Assembly: GCF_900086585.1 (NCBI RefSeq)
Contig: NZ_FLKM01000009.1
Location: 682,001-746,000, forward strand
Length of the DNA stretch: 64,000 nucleotides
Direction: 5' to 3'
Source: Emergencia timonensis
GTDB lineage: Bacteria; Bacillota; Clostridia; Peptostreptococcales; Anaerovoracaceae
The position numbers and the translations under genes are program-made. Shown piece by piece: positions 58,712-64,000 of this stretch. Each line of letters starts with the position of its first letter. Position 1 is the stretch's first letter. The notes beneath the pieces were generated by a model. The model was not told the origin of the DNA, made no database searches, and saw only the letters and a list, made by a program, of their open reading frames with translations.

Positions 58712-59461
58712 TTGTCACATAAACCTTATATCAGGGAAATTGCCGGCAGTGATACTGCGGTTTTATTCATACACGGGATTTTGGGGACGCCAGAGCATTT
58801 TCGCGATTTTATTCCTCTCGTTCCCGCCTCCTGGTCGATTTTTAATATTCTTCTGGATGGACATGGGAAAACGGCCAAAGACTTTTCTCATTCATCCATG
58901 GAGCAGTGGAAGAGTCAGGTCAGCCGTATCATGCATCATCTGAGCGAACAGTACGATCATGTTCTCATTGTGGCCCATTCCATGGGGACGCTTTTTGCCC
59001 TTTCAGAGGCAGTCGCCCACCGGGAAAAGGTGAGAGGATTATTTTTGATGGCAGTGCCGCTAAAACTTTTTCTGCGGGCTTCTGCCCCGCTTAACTCTTT
59101 GAAAGTCATCTTTGACCGCGTATCTGAAGAGGATGCCGTAGCTGTAGCAGCCAGAAACGCTTACAGTATGGAGCCCAGCAGGAAAGTCTGGTCTTATGCG
59201 GGATGGCTGCCTCGTTATATGGAATTGTTCAAGGAAATCAAAAGAACGAGAGGACTGCTGCCTTTGCTGGATGTTCCCTGCTATGTTTTTCAGTCTGAAA
59301 ATGATGAGCTAGTCTCTATGAACACCATCAGATATCTGCAGGGCAACAGAAAAGTGGAAGTCTCTGTCCTGCGCAGGTCGAGACACTTTTACTACCACCC
59401 GGAGGACTACGCTTATCTGCTGGAAGGGTTTCAATCCTTTGTAGAGCGGAATCTGTATTAA
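58712..59461 (+). CDS. Alpha/beta hydrolase (carboxylesterase/monoacylglycerol lipase-like)
   Basis: A 249-residue serine hydrolase: HGILGTPEHF (oxyanion segment, about residue 22), nucleophile elbow VAHSMGTLFAL (Ser about 89), acid in ENDELVS (about 199) and His in RRSRHFYYH (about 226). It resembles Est30-type carboxylesterases and has no signal peptide. The start proposed is TTG at 58712, eight bases after AAAGGGG; a GTG at 58703 overlaps that site. The substrate is unknown. Confidence 0.85.
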   Translation: MSHKPYIREIAGSDTAVLFIHGILGTPEHFRDFIPLVPASWSIFNILLDGHGKTAKDFSHSSMEQWKSQVSRIMHHLSEQYDHVLIVAHSMGTLFALSEAVAHREKVRGLFLMAVPLKLFLRASAPLNSLKVIFDRVSEEDAVAVAARNAYSMEPSRKVWSYAGWLPRYMELFKEIKRTRGLLPLLDVPCYVFQSENDELVSMNTIRYLQGNRKVEVSVLRRSRHFYYHPEDYAYLLEGFQSFVERNLY

Positions 59462-59546
59462 GCATGTTTAAAAGCTGGCAGATGCAGTTGAAACTGTCGG
59501 CAACAAGGGCAGGCGTTTATGCAATAGAAAAATATGCAAAAAACCA

Positions 59547-59575
59547 TTGACAATCTTAACTGTAACATTTATAAT
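59547..59575 (+). promoter_or_regulatory. Perfect-consensus sigma-70 promoter of the redox operon
   Basis: TTGACA (59547-59552), exactly 17 bases, TATAAT (59570-59575). Both hexamers match consensus at all 12 positions, so unrepressed expression should be high. Confidence 0.9.
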
Positions 59576-59596
59576 TACAGAAAAGGATAACTGTAA
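59560..59596. promoter_or_regulatory. Candidate operator over the redox promoter
   Basis: CTGTAA (59560-59565) and TTACAG (59575-59580) form an inverted repeat with a nine-base gap over the -10 box, and CTGTAA recurs at 59591-59596. The Rrf2 regulator encoded in the operon is the obvious candidate ligand. Confidence 0.55.
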
Positions 59597-59626
59597 ATAA
59601 CTAAGTAACAGATTAGGAGGATGGAG

Positions 59627-60175
59627 ATGAAAAAATGCAGGAAAATTGCAGGTGTTTTAGTTGTGGTGATGATCGCTGTGCTGACCATGGCTGCCTGCGG
59701 CAGTGATACACAAGACGTGGAGCCGGCAGACAAAAGAAGCAGCGCAGGATTTGAAGATTTTGAGGGTGAACTTCTGGGCGGCGGCGTAGTTACAGAGGAT
59801 ATTTTTGCAAAAGCAGATTTGACCATGGTCAACGTCTGGGCGACTTACTGCGGACCGTGTATCGATGAAATGCCGGACCTGGGGAAGATTTCTAAGGAAT
59901 ATCAGGATAAAGGCTTTCAGATTGTCGGTATCGTCAGCGACACCTACGATGCAGAGGATGCAACGGCCAAAGAAATCGTTGAAGAGACCGGCGCCGATTA
60001 TAGTCATATCGTCTTAAACACGGATTTAGTGAATGGCCCATTAAAGGATGTCCAGGTCGTGCCGACGACCTTCTTTGTGGATAAGAACGGAAATCAGGTG
60101 GGCCAGGTGATTACAGGTTCCAAAAGCGAGTCGAACTGGAAAAAAATCATCGACGATCTACTGCGTCAGATTTAG
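59627..60175 (+). CDS. TlpA-like thioredoxin-fold lipoprotein
   Basis: A 182-residue protein with a lipoprotein signal peptide ending MAAC (lipobox Cys about residue 24), then a thioredoxin/AhpC-TSA-like domain with the redox motif WATYCGPC (Cys75 and Cys78) and the cis-Pro in VPTTFFVDKNG. It would act outside the membrane in disulfide or thiol chemistry. The ATG at 59627 is six bases after AGGAGG. It is the first gene of a five-gene redox operon and probably exchanges electrons with the membrane Fe-S protein. Confidence 0.92.
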   Translation: MKKCRKIAGVLVVVMIAVLTMAACGSDTQDVEPADKRSSAGFEDFEGELLGGGVVTEDIFAKADLTMVNVWATYCGPCIDEMPDLGKISKEYQDKGFQIVGIVSDTYDAEDATAKEIVEETGADYSHIVLNTDLVNGPLKDVQVVPTTFFVDKNGNQVGQVITGSKSESNWKKIIDDLLRQI

Positions 60176-60186
60176 GAGGAGGCATT

Positions 60187-60324
60187 ATGAGAAGAACGCT
60201 ATTTGCCGGTGCTCTGGCGGTCTCTGGTATCATATTTATTGTTGCTGGAGCTATGCGGGGAGAGATGGCAACTGTATTTATGAAGGCGACAAAAATATGT
60301 CTGGAGTGTATCGGAATTGGTTAA
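60187..60324 (+). CDS. CD1871A-like CXXC micro-protein
   Basis: A 45-residue protein with one hydrophobic helix (about residues 5-22) and a C-terminal CLEC (CxxC) motif. It matches the small CXXC-motif proteins encoded next to 4Fe-4S membrane proteins in clostridia (CD1871A type). TTAGGAGGAGG precedes the ATG. Its stop lies inside the start region of the Fe-S protein gene, so the two are coupled. It may shuttle electrons between that protein and the TlpA-like lipoprotein. Confidence 0.82.
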   Translation: MRRTLFAGALAVSGIIFIVAGAMRGEMATVFMKATKICLECIGIG

Positions 60325-61180
60325 AGTGATTAAGAAGACGAGAGATAGAACGAGATTATGGGTACAGATAGTCTTTACAGCCGTGACCAACGGTTATCTG
60401 ATCGGATTTGTGCAAGGAAAGATCTATACCGGTCCGACAAAGAATTTCTGTGTGCCCGGACTTAACTGCTATTCTTGCCCGGGCGCATTGGGCTCCTGTC
60501 CCATCGGCTCATTGCAGGCAGTGCTGGGGAGCCGAGATTATAAATTTTCCTTTTACGTCATCGGCTTCTTGCTGCTGTTCGGTTCTCTTTTAGGAAGATT
60601 TGTATGCGGCTGGCTCTGCCCTTTTGGGCTTGTACAGGACCTGTTTTACAAGATCCCATTTGTGAAGAAAATGAAAAACTTGCCGGGACACAATGTCCTT
60701 AAATGGCTGAAATACGTAATTTTGCTTGTATTTGTCATCTTGCTCCCGCTCTTTGCAGTAGACATGTTCGGGCAGGGAAAACCCTGGTTTTGTGAATACA
60801 TCTGCCCTAGCGGGACTTTGGCGGGCGGGATTCCTCTCGTCCTTGCCAGTGAACCGCTGCGGCAGACCATCGGTTTTCTCTACGCCTGGAAGATGGCGAT
60901 TCTCATCATCTTGGTTTTGCTGTCAGTGATGGTATACCGGCCATTTTGCAAATACCTGTGCCCGTTGGGCGCGGCATACGGCCTGTTTAACCCCATTGCC
61001 TTTCAGCGATTTGAGGTAGAGACGGCAAAGTGCGTAAAATGCGGTAAGTGCCAGGATGCCTGCAAAATGGACATTAACGTATGGGAGAACCCCAACAGCC
61101 CAGAATGCATCAGGTGCGGCGATTGTATCAAAAACTGCCCGACAGGGGCGTTACGGAAAAGGAGAAAAAATGACAAGTGA
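60317..61180 (+). CDS. NapH-like membrane 4Fe-4S protein
   Basis: A 287-residue membrane protein with about five hydrophobic helices. Two membrane-linked cysteine pairs are present in CGWLCPFG (about residue 95) and CKYLCPLG (about 213), plus CVPGLNCYSCPGALGSCP near residue 45. Two C-terminal ferredoxin clusters follow, CVKCGKCQDACK and CIRCGDCIKNCP. This is the NapH/CcoG-like design that passes electrons from cytoplasmic ferredoxin to extracytoplasmic thiols. The start is a TTG at 60317, ten bases after GGAG, overlapping the micro-protein by eight bases; GTG 60326 is an alternative. Confidence 0.9.
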   Translation: MVKVIKKTRDRTRLWVQIVFTAVTNGYLIGFVQGKIYTGPTKNFCVPGLNCYSCPGALGSCPIGSLQAVLGSRDYKFSFYVIGFLLLFGSLLGRFVCGWLCPFGLVQDLFYKIPFVKKMKNLPGHNVLKWLKYVILLVFVILLPLFAVDMFGQGKPWFCEYICPSGTLAGGIPLVLASEPLRQTIGFLYAWKMAILIILVLLSVMVYRPFCKYLCPLGAAYGLFNPIAFQRFEVETAKCVKCGKCQDACKMDINVWENPNSPECIRCGDCIKNCPTGALRKRRKNDK

Positions 61181-61586
61181 ATTTACCATAGCAGTGCATG
61201 CACTGGTGTTTTTAAATCACAAAGGTGAAACGCTGGATAGCGAGACTCTGGCGGAAAACGTCTGTACCAACCCTGTGCGGATCAGAAAAGTGATGGCAAA
61301 GATGAAAAAAGCCGGTTTTGTGACCACGAAAGAGGGGGTCAAAGGCGGATATTCTATGGCCAAGGATGCAAAAGAAATCAACCTCTGCCAAATTGGAGAC
61401 GCTTTAGACGTGGACTTCGTCAAAGCATCCTGGAAGTCCGGTAATCCTGAGATGAAATGCCTGATTGCTTCTGGTATGGCTGGGATTATGGACGGAATCT
61501 ATGAAGGACTCAATGAAGAGTGCAGAGCACGACTCAAATCAATTACCATCGAGGATATTAATCAAAAGATTTTTAAGGAGGATTGA
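61170..61586 (+). CDS. Rrf2-family transcriptional regulator
   Basis: A 138-residue Rrf2 protein: winged helix in residues 1-75 (FTIAVHALVFLNHKGETLDSETLAE, VRIRKVMAKMKKAGFVTTKEGVKGGY). The three-cysteine Fe-S ligand loop of IscR/NsrR is not present, leaving only isolated cysteines, so it may sense redox state by thiols or another ligand. The start is ATG 61170 behind AAAGGAG. It lies between the Fe-S protein and the flavoprotein and may act at the repeat over the operon promoter. Confidence 0.9.
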   Translation: MTSEFTIAVHALVFLNHKGETLDSETLAENVCTNPVRIRKVMAKMKKAGFVTTKEGVKGGYSMAKDAKEINLCQIGDALDVDFVKASWKSGNPEMKCLIASGMAGIMDGIYEGLNEECRARLKSITIEDINQKIFKED

Positions 61587-61588
61587 CC

Positions 61589-62953
61589 ATGAAAAAGTAT
61601 GATGCAATTATGATTGGATTTGGTAAAGGCGCAAAGACACTGGCGGGCAAACTCGCCGCTGGAGGCAGCAAAGTAGCCATGATTGAAAAAGACGCTGGAA
61701 TGTACGGAGGCACCTGCATCAACGTGGGCTGTATTCCTTCTAAATCTTTGGTCAGAAGTTCAGGTTTGGCGGCTCTCGAGACAGAAGCTTCATTTGAAGA
61801 AAAGGCTGAAAAATACCGTCTGGCTATTGAAGAGAAACGTCGTCTGACAGATATGCTTCGCCGAAAAAATTATGGCAAACTAGCCGATAATCCCAATATT
61901 GACGTGATTTTGGGCAAGGCTTCTTTTGTTTCCAATACAGTAGTGCAGATCGTAACGGATCAGGAAACTGTCGCCATTGAGGGGGAAAAGATCTTTATCA
62001 ACACCGGCGGTACACCGGTCATTCCGGCCATCGAAGGTTTGGCTGATAACCCTTATGTCTATACGAGTGCGTCTCTGATGGATTTGGACCAGTTGCCAAA
62101 ACATCTGGTCATCATCGGCGGTGGTTATATCGGATTAGAATTTGCATCGATGTATGCAGGTTTCGGGGCAAAGGTTTCTGTCGTCCAGGATGGAGAGGTT
62201 TTTATTCCGAGAGAAGATAGAGACATCGCCGACGCGATAAAAGAGGTCCTCGAAGAAAAAGGCGTCAGCTTTTACTTTGGCGCTAAAACAGAGAAAGTTA
62301 CAGCTCAAAGCGGTCAGGCAGAAGTCCTTTTAAACTGGAGGGGTGAAGAGACTGTTCTTCAAGGGGAGGCGGTTCTCATCGCAACTGGCAGAAAAGCCAA
62401 TACTGCAGAACTGCAGGCTGACAAGGCAGGTGTGGAATTAGACAAGCGAGGCGCCGTCATCGTAGATGAGAATCTGAAGACTACGGCAGAAAATATCTGG
62501 GCTATGGGTGACGCCAAGGGAGGCCTCCAGTTTACATATGTTTCATTAGATGATTTCCGCATCATCTGGTCGCAGATGAACGGCGGGCAGTATTCACAGG
62601 CGGGAAGAAAAAATGTGCCCTACAGCGTATTCCTCACCCCGTCCTTCTCAAGAGTTGGACTGAATGAGGAAGAAGCACGCAAAGCCGGATACCGCGTAAA
62701 AATAGCCAAGCTGCCGGCAGCAGCCATTCCCAAGGCACAGGTGCTGAAAAATCCGCAAGGTCTGTTAAAAGCGATCATTGACGCTGATACCAATCAGATT
62801 CTCGGCGCGATGCTCTTTTGTGAAGAATCTTATGAGATGATTAATACCGTGAAACTGGCCATGGATTTAGGCGCAGATTATCATGTGTTAAAAGATCAGA
62901 TCTTTACACATCCGACCATGAGTGAAGCCCTCAACGATTTATTTGAGATATAA
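61589..62953 (+). CDS. RclA-like pyridine nucleotide-disulfide oxidoreductase
   Basis: A 454-residue FAD enzyme. The opening KKYDAIMIGFGKGAKTLA and the redox-active GGTCINVGCIPSK (Cys43 and Cys48) closely resemble RclA, the reactive-chlorine-resistance reductase of E. coli, and mercuric reductases. The NAD-binding GGGYIGLEFASMYAGFG (about residue 173), FAD motif IWAMGDAKGG and C-terminal HPTMSEALNDL are intact. It would use NAD(P)H to reduce a disulfide, metal or quinone-like acceptor. The ATG at 61589 follows TAAGGAGG and sits two bases after the Rrf2 stop. Confidence 0.9.
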   Translation: MKKYDAIMIGFGKGAKTLAGKLAAGGSKVAMIEKDAGMYGGTCINVGCIPSKSLVRSSGLAALETEASFEEKAEKYRLAIEEKRRLTDMLRRKNYGKLADNPNIDVILGKASFVSNTVVQIVTDQETVAIEGEKIFINTGGTPVIPAIEGLADNPYVYTSASLMDLDQLPKHLVIIGGGYIGLEFASMYAGFGAKVSVVQDGEVFIPREDRDIADAIKEVLEEKGVSFYFGAKTEKVTAQSGQAEVLLNWRGEETVLQGEAVLIATGRKANTAELQADKAGVELDKRGAVIVDENLKTTAENIWAMGDAKGGLQFTYVSLDDFRIIWSQMNGGQYSQAGRKNVPYSVFLTPSFSRVGLNEEEARKAGYRVKIAKLPAAAIPKAQVLKNPQGLLKAIIDADTNQILGAMLFCEESYEMINTVKLAMDLGADYHVLKDQIFTHPTMSEALNDLFEI

Positions 62954-63054
62954 GGGGCGGTTCAGGAGTTTAAAATTATGTGTCAGACCCTGTTTGGAGT
63001 CATAAAATGAGTTCTCTGCACATATATATAAGTGTATGTTAAAATAAATTAGGC

Positions 63055-63113
63055 GACGTGTTGTTTGTTTGGGGAACGCTCAGTCCTGTTGCCCGCAAGT
63101 GACGCGTCTTTTT
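63055..63113 (+). terminator. Leader hairpin/terminator upstream of carD
   Basis: Starting from GACGTG (63055) a stem of about 13 pairs, several of them G-T, can form with GCAAGTGACGCGTC, ending at 63108, followed by five T residues. A -10-like TAAAAT (63040-63045) lies just upstream, so it may be an attenuated leader or short RNA rather than only the terminator of the flavoprotein operon. Confidence 0.5.
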
Positions 63114-63140
63114 ATGTAGTAGAGAGAAGGGGGAAATCAT

Positions 63141-63647
63141 TTGTACGAAACTGGTGATTTAATAATCTATGGAAACGAAGGCGTATGTAAAGTGGATGCC
63201 ATTGGAATGCCTGATATTCCTGTGCTGGGGAAAAAAAGATTATACTATACACTTTTGCCGCAGTATCAGGAGGGGAAAATCTTCACACCTGTTGACACCA
63301 AGATATTTATGCGGCATGTGATTACAAAGGAAAAGGCTGAAGAATTAATTGCGGATATTCCTTCTGTCAAAGCGGAAATATATGAGAATAACAACATGAG
63401 ATTTCTCAGCGAACATTATCAGTCTTTCTTTGACTCTCATGAGTGTAAGGACCTTTTGAAATTGGTCCGGGACGTCTATTTGAAGGAATGTGACGCAAAA
63501 GAGCGCGGTAAAAAACTAGGCCAGGTAGACGAAAAATATATGAGGCGGGCCGAAGAACTGCTTCATGGTGAACTGGCTGTGGCGCTGGGGATTCCCAAGG
63601 AAGACGTCAAAGAGTATATAACGAAATCGGTAGAAGAAGAAAATTAA
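63141..63647 (+). CDS. CarD-family transcriptional regulator
   Basis: A 168-residue CarD/CdnL protein: RNA-polymerase-interacting Tudor-like domain in residues 1-60 (TGDLIIYGNEGVCKVDAIG, then RLYYTLLP) and a helical DNA-binding domain after it (RWR-like LGQVDEKYMRRAEELLHGELAVALGIP). It binds RNA polymerase and stabilises open complexes. The start is a TTG at 63141 behind AGAAGGGGG, in agreement with the family N-terminus (hydrophobic, GD.. I.Y). Confidence 0.9.
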   Translation: MYETGDLIIYGNEGVCKVDAIGMPDIPVLGKKRLYYTLLPQYQEGKIFTPVDTKIFMRHVITKEKAEELIADIPSVKAEIYENNNMRFLSEHYQSFFDSHECKDLLKLVRDVYLKECDAKERGKKLGQVDEKYMRRAEELLHGELAVALGIPKEDVKEYITKSVEEEN

Positions 63648-63687
63648 CCGACATATCGGTATTGAAAATAATATTCTTATGATGAGC

Positions 63688-63729
63688 AAAGCACCATCGG
63701 CAGCATAGTTCTGCCAATGGTGCTTTTTT
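63688..63729. terminator. Terminator between carD and the permease gene
   Basis: AAAGCACCATCGGCAG pairs with CTGCCAATGGTGCTTT, followed by TTTT on the plus strand. A weaker T-run on the other side lets it serve the converging gene too. Confidence 0.85.
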
Positions 63730-63737
63730 CATGCATC

Positions 63738-64000
63738 TTATTCCGTACGAAGCGCCGCTACTGGATCTTTCTTCGCCGCGTTCTTTGACGGTATGAAGCC
63801 GCCGATCAAAGTGAGCAGTACACTGAGTACGATGAGTATTATAGCACTGACTGCCGGCAGAGCCGCATTGACATCGGTTGTGTCTGTCAGCGCGTGAATG
63901 GCAGCATTACCAGGAATCAACAGTAAGAGTGAAATAGCGATCCCGATGCCTCCAGAACAAAGTCCTACAATAAAGGTCTCTGCGTTGAACACCTGCGTAA
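63738..64000 (-). CDS. FtsX/MacB-type ABC transporter permease, C-terminal fragment
   Basis: The last 87 codons of a gene that enters from beyond the right edge. Two hydrophobic helices are visible, and the end GGFIPSKNAAKKDPVAALRTE matches the C-terminus of MacB/YknZ-type FtsX permeases (xxPAxxAAxxDPVEALR). The upstream part and any ATPase partner are outside the window. The frame is open to the edge. Confidence 0.85.
   Translation of the reverse strand, partial: TQVFNAETFIVGLCSGGIGIAISLLLLIPGNAAIHALTDTTDVNAALPAVSAIILIVLSVLLTLIGGFIPSKNAAKKDPVAALRTE

Noticed and set aside
1..64000. tRNA genes, rRNA genes, CRISPR arrays and insertion sequences
   Set aside because: No cloverleaf with a GTTC-A loop, no regular repeat-spacer array and no transposase with flanking repeats was seen by reading; the Rpn-type protein at 19427 is not inside a recognisable transposon.

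Overview
The window reads as the chromosome of an anaerobic, mid-GC member of the Clostridia. Supporting signs are strong AGGAGG ribosome-binding sites, the Ptb-Buk route to butyrate, electron-transfer flavoprotein operons, a lysine riboswitch, ferredoxin-type oxidoreductases, a SpoIIM homologue, and many amino-acid and carboxylic-acid utilisation genes. The content suits an amino-acid- and organic-acid-fermenting relative of the Anaerovoracaceae/Eubacteriaceae, but no marker gene fixes the taxon and I treat that as inference. I saw no tRNA, rRNA, CRISPR array or complete insertion sequence.

Layout. 1-2.1 kb: the tail of a GGDEF protein, then a small export-family protein, NfeD and an SPFH protein. 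2.5-8 kb: a GNAT acetyltransferase, then leftward genes for a ferredoxin-fused aldo/keto reductase, the UPF0210/ACT pair, a radical SAM protein preceded by a probable structured RNA, and a GME-fold protein. 8-12 kb: a MATE pump, uracil-DNA glycosylase and a PrpR-type sigma-54 activator. 12.1-19.4 kb: an operon behind a textbook -24/-12 promoter, with an esterase, a triad-less esterase paralogue, a two-part Na+ symporter, a class III CoA transferase, an HMG-CoA-lyase-like enzyme and a DASS carboxylate transporter. 19.4-27.8 kb: an Rpn-type nuclease, a LacI regulator, a metallo-beta-lactamase-fold protein, a MatC-like carrier, LemA/DUF2207, EamA and SpoIIM-like proteins.

28-35 kb: an aminotransferase and YjiH-family transporter, and EtfB-EtfA-FAD oxidase (probable electron-confurcating 2-hydroxyacid dehydrogenase). 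Both transcription units carry the same palindrome at the start site, and the FCD-GntR regulator lies between them. 35.7-37.3 kb: a lysine riboswitch with terminator, then an aspartokinase whose ATP-site motifs are eroded. 37-46.6 kb: mostly housekeeping (methyltransferase, amidase, TypA, MscS, pyruvate carboxylase, GNAT). 46.8-54.1 kb: three tandem YtcJ-like amidohydrolases with stepwise loss of metal ligands, a BTAD regulator and an APC permease. 54.3-55 kb: a MATE remnant and a micro-protein/Hpt pair. 55.4-58.6 kb: ptb-buk-MFS. 59.5-63 kb: a redox operon with thioredoxin lipoprotein, CXXC micro-protein, Fe-S membrane protein, Rrf2 regulator and RclA-like flavoprotein. The window ends with CarD and a partial FtsX-type permease.

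Intergenic DNA is rich in repeats: three copies of an inverted-repeat element, two copies of a repeat whose modules are in different order, two copies of a third family, and one 350-bp nested palindrome. The best candidates for an undescribed system are the sigma-54 carboxylate-ester operon and the amidohydrolase triplet, each of which pairs apparently active and inactive paralogues.
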